This document shows, one piece after another, positions 38,267-51,290 of a stretch of 64,000 nt of DNA. Position 1 is the stretch's first letter; every line of letters starts with the position of its first letter. The notes below the pieces were generated by a model. The model did not search any database. It was given only the letters and a program-made list of their open reading frames with translations, and was not told the DNA's origin. Source of the stretch: Vitis vinifera (taxonomy: Eukaryota > Streptophyta > Magnoliopsida > Vitales > Vitaceae); NCBI RefSeq assembly GCF_030704535.1, contig NC_081822.1:3401001-3465000 (forward strand). The letters run 5' to 3'. The position numbers were made by a program, and so were the translations under genes.

Positions 38267-40975
38267 ATATATTAATTTGGTTTCCTAAACATGTGGGTGA
38301 TGATATCAACAGCAATGAGAGCTGTTCTACCTGTTGATCTTCTGTTTTATAAGTATGGTAGTCAATACTTATGCCCGGTTAATATTCCATGTGTAGAACC
38401 AGATTTAAATTTACTGGCAAAATTTAAAATAATATAACTACAAAAGTAATATGACGAAGATATTTTATCAGACAAATAAAATAATAATATATTTCTCATT
38501 TTATTTTTTATTTTTTTAATTAATATTTTTATAACCTTATTATAATAAGCTAAAATTTAATATTTTGGAAAAGTTTCTTTTTACCATGCCTAATCCCAAA
38601 AGAATAAATAAATAAAAAATAGAAAATCTTTACAAATTTGAAAATATTTAGAAGTTTATCCATTTCCTGTGTAGTTCTCAAAATGCTCTCTTTAGCCTGT
38701 CATTCATTTGTTTAATATCCACCTAAGATTATAATTCTATGTTACAGAATTATCAAAGCTCTTCTTGCTTTTATTCATTAGTTGAAATACCAAATGGCCA
38801 AAGTCAAGATGCTGCCTTTTATAGGCCCAACCACCAAAGCCCGTTATAAAATGGGCTCCACTGTCAATCCAATGGAGCCTTTGATTCATGTTCTGAAGGC
38901 CAATAGTCAGATGTTATGGAGTTTAGCACTTTGAGCCTTCTATTCAATTTACTCGGAATTAATTGTTGCTAAAAAAATGGGTTCTACTTTCATAGTTTCC
39001 ATCACAGTTAGACGAGAGAAATTTAAACTTCATTATCTAGGTTTCATTTCCTCTTCCTTTTCAGAGAAATACATAGTCCCGGCAACCATCCATGTTCCCA
39101 GCGAATTGACCCTGACCCTGACCCTGACCCAACAGAGTGCACAAACATGGGTGGGTCCAACCAACTCTACTCATTGTCCCTGTTAATTGCAGCGCAAGAC
39201 CACACCCATGCTTCTGCCAGTTCGCTGCTCTCAAGCTACGTTGCTTTCTCCTGCATCCGCCATTTTCTTCCTCCATAGTCCACATTATCGACTGTGTATT
39301 GACCTTCTTTTTGAGCCCATGGTCCATGGCTCCACCCCCCTTTCCCTCCTTTCTATGGCTTCAAGTAAAGGTACTGCAGAAAAGCTATATAGTCAGATCA
39401 GATGAAACAAGTTGTTTTGGCCCCATTTATTTGGCGCCAAACTCAACTCCCTTCCCCAACCGACCGGGTCATGATTACATATGCACGTCTGTCCCCGCCA
39501 TTTTTAACTCAGGTAAGCTACTAGGGTAAAAGAAATTGTTGCGTACTTGTCATGAAAGGGTTCAACATGCTTTTGACGAGATGAATTTTTAGAATGATTT
39601 CAGAATGTTTAAAATTAAATTTGGAATCCTGACTCAAATTATTGGGCAATCAGTATCAAGACCTAATTCTATGGAGGAGAGATTTCATCCTGACTCAAAC
39701 CAGAATGCAGATTGCCCTGCAACATTGTGAAAAGTATTTCTTATTCAAATTAAAAACACTTACCAACCCACACGGGAAATGAATATGGACCGCATAAGCT
39801 TCTTGAAATGTGAGATATAAAGCCCATCCTGTAAGATAGGCTGAGAGCGTACAAGCCAATGGAACGGATTTGGAATGTCGAGGTATAAACATGGGCTGGG
39901 GAGTCATTATAGGGAAATGATGATGATGATTTATATTTATACATTTTACATGGTTAATGAAAGAACCGATATTACAACCAGCTGGTGAAGCACTTGGAGC
40001 ATTAATGGGGGTATTGGAGGATGGGAACTTTATATATTTTATATTACACAGTCTCCTTGGTGCGTTAACGCCATGCTGCATTGCTTAACTTTTGTAAACG
40101 CATCAGAAAGCAGAAATGATAAGACAATGAGTACAAAATAAGAGTCAGACACATCGTAAAACAAGGATGTAAGTTTAATGCAACATACCCACACATCAAC
40201 AACACGCGCGACTGTAAGTCCAGGCTACAGTACAAACAACATCAGAGAACAGTTGTTACCACACCCCGTATGGAAGGAATATACTGTTCTTCTCCCCGGT
40301 TCCCACTGCCCAGACCAGTCTCAGAATGCAGTATTGATCAGTTTAATCACTTCAGTAGAGACCGCCCACTCTGCCAAACCTGAACCAATCCCTGCTTTCC
40401 CTCTAAATCATCATGTCCTCATAACATTAGGATCCAAAACATGCTGCTAAGAACATATCTTGATTTCATTATCCGATTCTTTTGTCCATCAAAATTAATC
40501 CTAATATGTCCTTTTGGTCCGTTGAGTACAGGACAGAGTGGGTACAACAGTAGGTTATTTAACTGCCAGTCGGCATTCATAGCCATATATATATGCTCAT
40601 CAACCTAACTAAATTGAGGTAAAGGCAGGCAGGGCAGGGACTGCCATGCCATGTCAGATTTTGCATGACAACGAGAGGAAGTATCCTAATCATTATTTTA
40701 GTTTGAGAGACAAATGTTGGATGCGGATGATATGACTAAATCCATTCAAATGATCGAGTTGATTTCTTTTTGTGGTTTAAACTAGGAACTTCGAGAAAGA
40801 AGAAATTCAGGCCAGGAGAATTCACGCGCCCCACGTTGCGAATGTGGCTATCGCCCTCCACAAAAGATTACACAATCAACAACAAAATCGAAGGTTTTCG
40901 TTTCTTGGTCAATGAAAATGTAAAGCTAACCAAACAAAAGCAAGAGTCTGATAGTTGGGTCAAGGGTCAAACCCA
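38267..40975. other. Intergenic stretch, no gene supported
   Basis: It contains a hexanucleotide repeat GACCCT at 39108-39130. Open frames of up to 130 codons (39137-39529 plus, 39695-40081 minus) show no known domain and no consistent exon partner. The GC-moderate part, 39000-40450, could hold an untranslated or non-coding transcript, but nothing proves it. Confidence 0.45.
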
Positions 40976-42564
40976 CTAAGACTCTGTGTAGATAACAACA
41001 AAGCAAGGCAAAATAGCCTTAGGATTAGACACATATAGCTCATCCAAATTAGAGTAGACCCCACCAACCCCAGCCACTGAGTCAAACTCCTCCGTACAGA
41101 CTCCTCCCTCCAACTGAGTTGCACTCTTCTTCACCCTCCCAGCTATCACTCGGCAAACCAGCATGGCCCTCTTCTCATTATCATCCGGCAACGACATTCT
41201 AGAACTGTCATGGGCTTTTCCGCTGGTGGCTGTGGTCAGAATCCCTTTTCCGGGAACCCCTCCGGCCACCTTGAAACCGTTCTTGATGATACTGCAGATA
41301 CTGCAGCTTGGAATTGAGTTGCAGAGATTGGAGGAACCGTTGAGGCCGATGGAGCAGACGAAAGTGGTGCAGTGGAAGCGGAGGAGTTCATTGCCGTCTG
41401 CCACGCAGCGTGGGTGTTTCTTTTGGAGCTTGGTGGCTTTGGTTTTAATGGAGTCTCTGTATTCTTCGAATTTGGATATAGTTTTGGGGGTGTTGTGGAC
41501 TTTGAGAATGCGGTCGATTTTGCAGACTGGCGCTTGTTTCTTTAGCCAGCTCGATTGGAATATGATTTCCACTATGTTCTTGCTTGTGTCTTCTGGGCCC
41601 AGTTCGGACACTGTGAATTTTGACAGACCAAGAACAATGAGTGTAGTAACTAGGAAAAGCTAATTGAAATTGGCAAGATAAAGGATTACCCATAAGATTA
41701 CGTTCGGTCACTGAGTAAATAAAGCAAAAGAAATTAAAAAAAAATTACGAGTCCTGTTTTTTCATCATTGAGATTCCAGACCCTCCCTTCCATCGACTAT
41801 AAATACAATGGTGGTCCTGTATTGTTTTCTTTTACTCTATTTATCAGCCACCAAACTAAGGGTAAATGAGTAAAGATTTCTTTGGTAAAAAAAAAAAAAA
41901 CTCATCATTGCCTGAAACCTGGAAGTAGTTACTTACCGGCGTGTCTGACGGCCTGATGAAGCTCCAAATTTTCAGCTTTCATGAAGATTTCACCACAATC
42001 AGGACAAGAACAGATGGTGGTTCTCAATGAAGGGTCTCTAGTGATTCCAAGAACAGGGTCAACCACCATTCTGCACTCATAGCACCCAGATAGTCTCCTG
42101 AAAGGCATTCCTCTAAAGGACCCACCAACAGAAGAGTTAGAAGACGCAGAAATAGACAATGAGGAAGAAGTGGAAGAAACAACCCCATTGAGTTCACTTA
42201 GAGGAGCTTTCATGGATCTGCTGGAACCGTCATTGTTGGATGAAGCCATCGAAGGCCTTTTCTTGTGGTCTTCAGGGGAAGACATTTCAGGCCTGTGCAT
42301 GACCTTTGTGTTGCTACACAGTGAACCAGAACACTTCATTTTCTTGCACTTTTTGCCGCTTCCCTCCACGGTTTGTTCTCGCCGTTGCTTCTGTTGTTGC
42401 CCTTCTTCTTGCTTTTGCTGCTGTGGCTGAGTCTGGAGATGTTTGCAGGTCAAAAGGCTTCTCACAACCGCCCAAGAAGGAGGTTTCTCTGATTTTTGGG
42501 GTACCTGGTCTTGCTTTGTACGGATTTCCTTAATGACTTCTCTCGGGTTTCTGGTTTTAGCCAT
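40976..42564 (-). CDS. C2H2 zinc-finger protein with PARP-like C-terminal region
   Basis: Two exons, 41937-42564 and 40976-41610, with a 326-base GT-AG intron, give 420 residues. The N-terminal half is basic and rich in Gln and Ser (a QQQKQEEGQQQKQRREQ tract). A single C2H2 finger, CPDCGEIFMKAENLELHQAV then RH (C-x2-C-x12-H-x4-H), sits at the end of exon 1. Exon 2 holds the conserved region of this plant family, related to the PARP catalytic fold: WLKKQAPVCKIDRILKVHN, DGNELLRFHCTTFVCSIG, GKGILTTATSGKAHDSS, MLVCRVIAGRVKKS and PKAILPCFVVIYTES. It resembles Arabidopsis proteins such as At4g27240/At5g54630 by memory; I cannot name the orthologue. The biochemical role is unknown. The ATG at 42564 (MAKTRNPREVIKEI) is preferred; an in-frame ATG at 42771 would add 69 less conserved residues. 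Confidence 0.88.
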
Positions 42565-43014
42565 TGGAGGAGAGATCTGAAAATGAGGTTTCAGCTCAAA
42601 CAAACAAACAGGGAGTGTGGCTCTAAAGAGTTTTCGTTTCAGAATCCCATATGCGTTGCCACTTGAGAAAACCAAGAAGAAGAGGGAGGGGAGGGTTGCA
42701 GAGGAACTTCCTTGTGTTTGAAGTGATCTTGATTTGGAAATAGTGCGCTTCCCTGATTCATCTATACGCATATCCTAAAAAACTTCATATTTTACTCCCG
42801 ATTTCTCAATGATGGCAATCTGACCGTTCAATTATGCATTGGGCCCCTGATCCACCATGTTTTAATATAGCAACGGACCGTTTTTATGGCCCGTTACATT
42901 GTATCCAAAGAAATGGGGTTTCTGGAAAAAGGCATACACAAGGGTCCAGGCTTCCTACATTAATGCAAATGAATAATGGATAGAAGAAGAAGGGACCGTG
43001 CTCTCTCGTGTGGA

Positions 43015-43020
43015 CACGTG
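43015..43020. promoter_or_regulatory. ABRE/G-box upstream of the zinc-finger gene
   Basis: GACACGTGGG carries the ACGTG core of abscisic-acid response elements, about 450 bases upstream of the preferred ATG of the minus-strand zinc-finger gene. A single element is weak evidence of ABA control. Confidence 0.35.
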
Positions 43021-44337
43021 GGAAAATTATTACTCATCTACCTGTTCATATGATTCTTCATTTAAACAACCCACCGACTCACCCGAAACCCACCAGGGCG
43101 TTTCGGGTGACCCGATTATTTGGGGCGTTATCATCCCAAGGTGGATTTTTGGGGCTAAGTGATGTGCACCAACAACGAAGCACCACACTAATTACACCAT
43201 AATGGTTCCCCTTATCGGGAAAAGCTGATCCATTGATTCCTTTTGCCTCAGAATCATGCCAGAGCATATGGGATGGAATAAAGCTCTCTACTTTAATTTT
43301 CAGATAAACTCACATCAAACCTATGCCACGATGCTGGGTTTTTCAAATTTCTGACGTCGTCGGGGGCAGGAACATTCGTGTGTGGTTTTTGCCGGTTTCC
43401 AAGTAAATCACAGCAAAAGGGGAGCTGATTCCAGTAACTGCTGTTAAAGCGTGATTAAGCATGGAATTCAAATACTAAAGATAACTAATTAAGTCATTGT
43501 TTCAATGTCTTAATTGGTAGAGTTCCGCAAAAACTTTTTCTCCCAGTCCAATCCGTACAAGTTACTCATTCACATCTTTATCCAAAAAGAGTTTTTAAAT
43601 TCAAAACATCTTGTTGAGATATTAGGAATGTTTTCCGTACATCATTCTTTCCTTGTATCATTCCTTTCCAATCTTAGAATGGTAATTACCCTTTATATAT
43701 ACTCTGTACATGAATGAATGAAAGCATGAATGAAAAAAATTATCATTTATCAATTTGAAGACGTCTTACACCTTAAAAATATTTTATTCTGTCGTGGGTT
43801 TAAGTGTCAAATTTTATCTTATGTCTTAATATTCTGAAGTAAGTCATTGTAACTCTCGAGTTTATTGAATTTATTCTTCTTCGTGATATATAGATACACT
43901 GAGGGGGATAAAGAAAAAAGTCGTAAATAATAAATCATAGCTTGAATACTTCTCGGCTACGAGCCTAAAATGTTACTTTAATGGGTCAGTGCAGTCGGGT
44001 CAGTCAGGATTCGGAAAACTGGAACTCGACTTTAGTGCGAGGACGAGGACGACCTACCCCACTTGAATTTGGGCCTGTCCCGGCAATATGGGCCTTGAAC
44101 CGCTCGCCAACGTAGTTTAGGGAGAGGCTAGAGTGGGTCACCCTTGGCCCGCTCCATGTGCAGTCCGTCTGTTAGCCAGCAGACCACCAGACCAAGGCGA
44201 ACGGCCCAATGTCCAATCCAAAGACCCACAGTTGTTGGTTGTTGCATTGTGGGAAGACTAGCCCAGGATATCATGATTGTTACCATTTTTCTTTTCAAAT
44301 GAGGAAGTCACGTTATAGTTGGAATTATAATTTACTG

Positions 44338-44762
44338 TTTGGGACTATGTTTTAAAACAGTTTTATGTTGTTTGGAACAAAAAAAAAACATAGGAAATGC
44401 AAGCAAAAACTCTTTTCTATTTTTTGTTTTTTAAGTATAAAAATAGAATATATTCATAAAACATATTTTAATTATTTTTTTTCTTAAGTATAGAAAATAA
44501 TGTGTTTTTATATAATATCTTTTATTTATTTTCTATTGTTTTCCCTTATTGTCTTATGGTCATTTTAAGAAATAATTATATAAACATGTAAAATGATTAA
44601 AAAAATAAAATAATATATATATAAATTATTTTTAAAATTTATATAAAAATATTAAAAATATTTTAGGTTTTCAAACAGATTTTTATTCTATAAAAATCAA
44701 ATAACAAATTTCAAAAATACAAAAATTATTTTGTAAAGTTGTTTTCAAAAATAATTACCAAA
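44338..44762. mobile_element. AT-rich TIR element (MITE), about 425 bp
   Basis: The left end TTTGGGACTATGTTTTAAAA resembles the complement of the right end, TTTGGTAATTATTTTTGAAA. The internal order of AT-rich blocks (AAGAAATAATTATA(T/C)AAACAT, then TATTAAAAATA) parallels 37911-38266. Non-coding and non-autonomous. Confidence 0.45.
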
Positions 44763-46655
44763 TAAATCTTAAGTTTCTCTTTCAGTTTCGAAATTTAGAG
44801 CTTCAAGGAAAGTTTTGCCCATATCTCCACGAGGAAGCTTTATACACACCACCATTTTCATTACTATTGCTAACAGATATGGTATGCCATAAGAATAAAA
44901 AAATAGGATGGTTTTATTAAATGTTTTTTTTATAAAAAAAATTTGTAACATATAATCCTTCCATATTACATATATAATAATGAATTGAAATTGTTGGTAT
45001 TTAATGTTTCTATTCCTCGATAATGTCTTATGTGAAATTTGAGATTAAAAAAATGTTACGATATATTCAAATTTATTGTTTGAGTATAACAATTAACCTA
45101 TCACCATTCAATATTATATGTATTAAAATTTCAATTTTGTAATTTAAACATTAAGAATCTAAAAATAAAATAATTATATTGACATATTATCTTCGATTAT
45201 AATAGTACCATGATTTTCATTAAATCATGCCTCATTTTTTCTATTACATTCATTTAAAAAAACTAATTAAACAATACTAAAGGAGTAAAAAAAAAATTAC
45301 TTTTTTTTTAGGGATTTTCTTTGCTTTTAAGGAACGGTGATGTAGGATGAAAATTCCTTGAGCTTAAGGGTATGTGGGCTCGAAGTCACATGTGGAGCGG
45401 CACAATCAGAATTTGGATTAGACAAGTAAAATTTTGGAAGAAATGCAAATTATGAAAAGATGGCTCGAACATAACCTCCCGTGCTAATTGAGTTCTCATG
45501 CCATGTTAAACTACCAATTTTTTTAAAAGTTCAAACTTGTAAGATTTAAGTTTAATATGCATATTATGCTCCTTAACAAAATGTCTCAAAATAAATTATT
45601 AATTTTACTCAACTTGTCTCATGATTTGGCTAAATACACTTTACCTTCATTTCTTCCATTGATTAGAAGATATGAAAATTGCTCTCAAATTTATCAATCC
45701 AAACAAGAATCAATATACCTTGATGTTATTGACCATTTTTTTATTTTATTTAAAGAATTATCTTATCTCGATTTAAAAAGGCAAATACTTTTTTAGGAAT
45801 AAATTGAGTTTTGCTACGATGTGATTCTTGAATTGTTTCAAAATTTGATTTCGTACATTTGATCCAAGATCCACTTGTCATATAAATCTTATTTTGTATT
45901 GATTCCATTTTTTTTTTCTACCTTCACTAAGTGAAAATAACAAATGAAAATGATAAAGAATGTTTTTAATGAAATTTCAAACTAACCGGGTAAGGTGTTT
46001 AGTAAAAAAGAATGAAATTAACCTTAAATAAATAACTATTTCAAAATTAAAATTTTTGGACTAATTTTATTAAATGAATTTCAAAACTTATAAGTAATAT
46101 AAACTACTTCTAAAGTTAAAAAATAATAATAATAAATTATTTTTTATTAAATTCAATAGAAATATATAATTTCAAGTTAGCATTCAATCATTATAAACAA
46201 CAAAATAAGAACAAAAAATGCATATAATAAAAAAAAACTACAATATTGGATTTGAAAAACAATTATGAATTTTCAAAATTTAAATAGAAAATCATGTGAT
46301 ATATTAGGAATTATAAATTATTATAACCTTCGGACAAGATAAATAGGTTTGTAATTAATATTTTATCATCTATTATTTATTTTCTATGATATATAATGTT
46401 AAAATTGTGTGAAAATCAACCCAAATTGATTAGGTTTGAATCAAAGGTAGGAATGCCAAAAACTAAAGTTAGATCAAATGATGAAAACATTGGTACTTCG
46501 ATTTTACGAATATATAAGATATATAAAAGACATATTGATTGATATTTTGACACAAAATGTTGATGGATAAAAAAATGATCAAAACTCATGGAAATATAAG
46601 AAAAAAACCTTTATAAATGAAATTAAAAGTACAATAAACATTTTAAAGTTTTTTT

Positions 46656-47841
46656 TGTTAGCCCAAGGGTTCTCATAATCAAGTTTTGATGATAACAAAT
46701 CATGATTTAGTTACTAATTTATTTGAATTATAAAGAATTCCAGGTATTAATTTGGAATTTCATCAAATGACCTAATTGATGCAAAATCAAGACTTTTGGA
46801 AGACCGTTAATCATAGGAAACATATGTAAGATGAATGCATGAGTGCACTTAGAATTTACATATCATTTCATGCATATTTGAAAAACTCGATTTATTATTT
46901 AAAGTTACAGTTTCATCAAAACCCAAGTTTTATCAAATGAACCTTAGACGAATCACTTCAAAATTGGCATATTAAATTACCTAAAGACCTTGCCTAAGTG
47001 TTAGAAGAGAAAATAACATAAAAATATAGGTTTTCCGGCAAAAAATGGTGAATCGGTCAAGGCATTGTCCAAACCGACTCAACCAGCTAGGGTACTGATG
47101 ACCAATTCCCTTTTCTCAGGCGAGGTCCGGTCAAAATGAGCAAAAATACTATTTCTCTTCAAGTAGTCTTTCCTTCCCAGTCGAGGTATTTGTTTTCCCG
47201 GTCGAGGGTAACAGTCACCTACCAAGTATTAAATGTTCCAATGGCTAGTAAATCGATCAACCCCCAACTTGATTGGTTGAGTCTAATTTTTGGTTTTCTT
47301 GGCTCTCGAGGTTAGAAACCTATAAATAGAGAACTCCACTTTATTTATGAGAAAGAGAACACCTACATTTATTTGTCTACCCACTTGTTCTTACCTAAAA
47401 AACTCTCATTCTTTTCTTGGTGTATTAAATCTCAATTTGCATACTTTTTAGTGCACCTTTGTGATTCATCTTAGTTTTGAGTTATATTTGAGCCTTTGTT
47501 GAGCTAGGTTGAGAGATTCATACTTGTTAATTGTGTGTTAAAGCCTTCAAGTGAATTGAAACTTGAAAAGATTATATAAGAGCCCATTGGAGTTGGAATC
47601 AAAGTGTAAAGGTGATTAGAAGCCTGGTTGAAACTTCAACTTAGTGGAATCCTCACTCGATTATAAGCTTGAAGATAGTGGACGTAGGTAAGGAAGTGTT
47701 AAACCACTATGAAATCTAAGTTTGATTTCTCTAACCTTATCTCTTTATTTTTGCTTCTTTTGCGTTTAAATTTGTTGTGTTAAAAAAATAATAATTAAAA
47801 ACCCAATTCCTCTCCCCCCCCCCCCTCTATTGGGTGTTTTT
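46656..47841 (+). mobile_element. Solo-LTR-like retroelement fossil inside the hAT remnant
   Basis: It opens TGTTAGCCCAAGGGTTCTCA and AAGTTTTGATGATAACAAA, a typical start for SIRE/Maximus-type Copia LTRs. It has a TATAAATA box at 47321-47328 on the plus strand and ends near the CCCAATTCCTCTCCCC ... TATTGGGTG stretch common at the end of such LTRs. Five T bases flank both sides. No internal region is attached. The right end is uncertain. Confidence 0.5.
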
Positions 47842-48857
47842 CTCTTTTAAGATTAACCTTTATTTTCTCAGTTTTGTTTAATAAATTAATATATGTATGA
47901 TATGATTTGCGATATTAAATTTAATTATATTATGTTGGTCAATAAAAAATGTGAATTGTGTAAGTGTACACTCATTATGAAGTCATTAAATATCAATAAT
48001 TTGTACATATTGCATTGTAATGACCCTTTAATTAAAAAATGATGATTGATGTTGTTCGATGGAATTGGTAGATGAAAGAATCTCATCTTGTTGTTAGAGA
48101 CAATATTGGTACCAACCTATTAAGTCTCTATAATATTGATTAAAAATCCGAACATGTCATGCATAAATCTCTTAAATCCTGCCTACTGTCTTTATATGGA
48201 TGAAAGACTTAAGGTTCACCCATGTACTTGTGTCAAATCCTCCTTGCATCTGATATGGAACATGGTATGACATCTGTGTAGAAAGAGAATAGTTCAACAT
48301 ACCATATTTTTCATTAGTTGAACTCGAGTTAATCGCATAATTTTAAAAAGGTTGTCCATGACCCATCACATAAGAGATGATGAACGTTAGTCTCATTTGA
48401 TGAGTCACTAAATTGAGTCTCAATACTCATTGACTCAAAATTAGTTGAAAACAACTCTTCGTTAGATGGTGTCATAGTCCGTTCTTTTCCTTTTTACAAC
48501 TTCCCAATGGCTTTTATGCCTTGATTAGCTTTTCTAGAGTCATGGTCTTCATCCTGTGTGTAGTGTGTGAAATCATCTTCACAAATAGATAGACTAATTG
48601 GATATTGACTTTGCTACCCAATATTTTATCTAACATTTTTCGTATTATCATCTCTATCATCAGTTCTACCTCTTAAACCATCGTAATAAAAAATAGGAGT
48701 ACTAGTAGTGCTAGGTCTACTACTTTACCTAGTACTTATGGATTCAACCAAATGTTATAAATATCATTAGGACGTGACGACTTCCTATGCTTACTTCCCA
48801 AAAATGTTTCATGTTGTTATCGATCATTTTTATTGTTTTTGAGGCATAAACTATAGC

Positions 48858-49280
48858 TCAACAAGCATCCCGCTCATTGGGGTGCATATCTGTGGGATAC
48901 ATGCACACATCTTCATCATCATCATCGTCCTCGTTTATCACATGTGTATAATTGCTCCCCATTGTGCCACACAAGTGAGCACTAATCTCTTTAATATTTG
49001 TAGTTTTATTTGCTTTTGCTTTGATTTTTTGATGCAACATTTCTCATGTCTTTTCTTTCACTTCAAAAGACACTTTATGACACTTTTTGGTGTTGTTGTA
49101 ATGGTCTACGTGGGTTAAATGAAACTTAAATCAAATGATGCCTTCACTTTTCATCAATAGTCTACAATAGTTACAAATTGTCCCATTTTTGTTCTCCTTG
49201 ACCGATGAACAATGCTTCCAAGGTGGATCTCGCCTTGGCAAGCCACTCCCACTACCTCCACTTCCACTTCCACCGGCCAT
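48858..49280 (-). pseudogene. hAT transposase N-terminal relic with BED zinc finger
   Basis: Starts at 49280 with MAGGSGSGGSGSGLPRRDPP, then WKHCSSVKENKNGTICNYCR, the BED-type finger. After an in-frame stop comes FKFHLTHVDHYNNTKKCHKV, which supplies the histidine and cysteine ligands, and after a second stop LHQKIKAKANKTTNIKE and an acidic DDDDDED tract. The layout matches the BED-finger start of plant hAT transposases (DPAWKYC...CNFC...FKFHLAG...C). Two stops disable the frame, and no RNase-H-like catalytic part follows. Confidence 0.8.
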
Positions 49281-49529
49281 TATCTTCAACTTAAACCATG
49301 CATAACGTGAAATTGAAGTAATTTAAGTTCAATGCCCATTAATGATATAAAACACTAAAAATTAAATCATTAATTTTATTCACTTACTGCAAATGTATTA
49401 ATTATGTGATTCAAATGTATAACTATTCTAAGTTAATTTACTTAAGTCCATTGAAAATATATTAATTAATTGAAGAAATGTACTAATTTAAATTAATTGA
49501 TATACTGATTTAAAAGTGTGCTAAGTTAA

Positions 49530-50430
49530 TTTATTCTCAATAGACTATTATGTGATTTAATTTAAAATCAACTTATTGCAAATCCACTAATGATGTGAAT
49601 CAAATATATAACTATGCTAAGTTAATTTACTTAAATATATTGAAAATATATTAATTAATTACATTTGAATATCAAAATAAAATTAAATCATTAATTTAAA
49701 ATTAACTTATTACAAATCTACTAATTATGTGAATCGAATATATAACTATGCTAAGTTAATTTACTTAAATCTATTGAAAATATACTAATTAATTACAAAT
49801 TTACTAATCAATTACATTTGAATATCAAAATAAAATTAAATCATTAATTTAAAATTAACTTATTACAAATCTACTAATGATGTGAATCAAATATATAACT
49901 ATGCTAAGTTAATTTAATTAAATCTATTGAAAATATATTAATCGGTTGCAAATCTACTAATTAATAACACTTGAATATCAAAATAAAATTAAATCATTAA
50001 TTTAAAATTAACTTATTGCAAATCTACTAATTATATGAATCAAATATATAATTATCCTAAGTTAATTTGGTTAAATCTATTGAAAATATGCCAATTAATT
50101 GCAAATCTACTAATTAATTACAATTGAATATCAAAATAAAATTAAATCATTAATTTAAAATTATCTTATTGCAAATCTACTAATTATGTGAATTAAATAT
50201 ATAACTATGTTAAGTTAATTTACTTGCATCTATTAAAAATATACTAATTAATCACAAATCTACTAACTAATTACAATTGAATATCAAAATAAAATAAAAT
50301 CATTAATTTAAAATTAAATTATTGCAAATCTATTAATTATGTGAATCAAAATATTAAATGTATAACTATACTAAGTTAATTTACTTACATCTATTGAAAA
50401 TGTACTAATTTATTGAAAATTAACAATAAA
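49530..50430. repeat. 153-bp minisatellite, about six units
   Basis: The string ATTAAATCATTAATTTAAAA starts at 49682, 49835, 49988 and 50141 and, slightly changed, at 50294, always 153 bases apart. A partial or diverged unit lies to the left from about 49530. Each unit also holds TATAACTATGCTAAGTTAAT and TGAATATCAAAATAAAAT. It is AT-rich, non-coding and upstream of the BED-finger relic in the 5' part of the hAT remnant. Confidence 0.9.
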
Positions 50431-51290
50431 CTATTATTAAACTTAAACAAATAGCTTAAATTATATTGATTTGATAAATTAATTTTAATACAAAAATAAT
50501 TAAAATTTAAAACAAACATACCTTGCAATAATTGAGCAACTTTGGTTTGGAGTTAATTCACAAACTTGACTTATAAATTCCAAAATTTATAAAATTTTGA
50601 GAATAATAACAAAAATATATATGAGCAATAGGAGATCAATACACTTTGGAATGAAATGTGGATGAAATGAATTGAGAATAAATTATTTATAGAAAAAAAT
50701 TGGGCCAAAATAGGCGTTGGAAAGTGATTTTAATGTTGAAATCATTTATGGGTATTAGATCAAAATCTAGGTGAAATATAACCGTTAGATCATCTAGTAG
50801 TTGTTGGGATCACTTTCCAATCATTGGATCATCTCTCGGATTAAATTTGAGCCCTTGGATCACCCTTATGATCATTACATCATCTTTAAAGATGCGGACA
50901 TGATTTGGGTTATTGGATTAAAGTGTACGTGATCTAGGGCATCATATCAAGTCAATAGTAGACCATTTCATATTTGCATACACAAGTGTGATCTAGACCA
51001 TCTAATCAATGCAGGTGTGATATGGACTGTTAGATCATGCACAATGGGAGAAGATATTTATGTAAAAAAAATCAATGATTTATTGCTGATATATCATCGA
51101 AAAATCAATGATTTTTTATTGCCATAACAATTTATTACGTACGCCATCGATTTATCTCGTCAATATATCGACAATTTTTGATGATTTTTGCGATATTTTC
51201 ATGCCTTGATATATTACACTTATATATTATTTCCATGCCCATCGATATGGGACATATTGGTGATATATAGCGATATTTTCCTCCTTAGAT

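Larger units (their letters stand above)
42565..46469. other. Intergenic stretch, no gene supported
   Basis: Bases 42565-43400 are the likely promoter of the zinc-finger gene. Bases 43960-44230 are GC-richer and non-coding. A TIR element is at 44338-44762. From 44800 to 46470 the sequence is AT-rich; a 79-codon open frame at 45557-45796 has no recognisable domain. Confidence 0.5.
46470..51290 (-). mobile_element. hAT-type DNA transposon remnant, about 4.8 kb, ends approximate
   Basis: The minus strand carries the N-terminal part of a hAT transposase with a BED zinc finger (48858-49280). The catalytic and C-terminal dimerisation regions were not found, so it is a non-autonomous remnant. The left margin (46490-46630) resembles the left part of the TIR element at 57549 (GATTTTACGAATATATAAGA, then GATATTTTGACA). 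The right margin has many ATATCG-type subterminal motifs and ends in GCGATATTTTCCTCCTTAG. Exact terminal repeats could not be settled. It contains a 153-bp tandem array and a separate LTR. Confidence 0.6.

Noticed and set aside
39137-39529. 130-codon open frame in a GC-moderate region
   Set aside because: No domain, no conserved splice partners, low-complexity proline and phenylalanine clusters; not enough to call a gene.
49530-50430. Regular repeats considered as a CRISPR-like array
   Set aside because: Units are contiguous 153-bp tandem copies without unique spacers, and the DNA is a plant nuclear transposon remnant.
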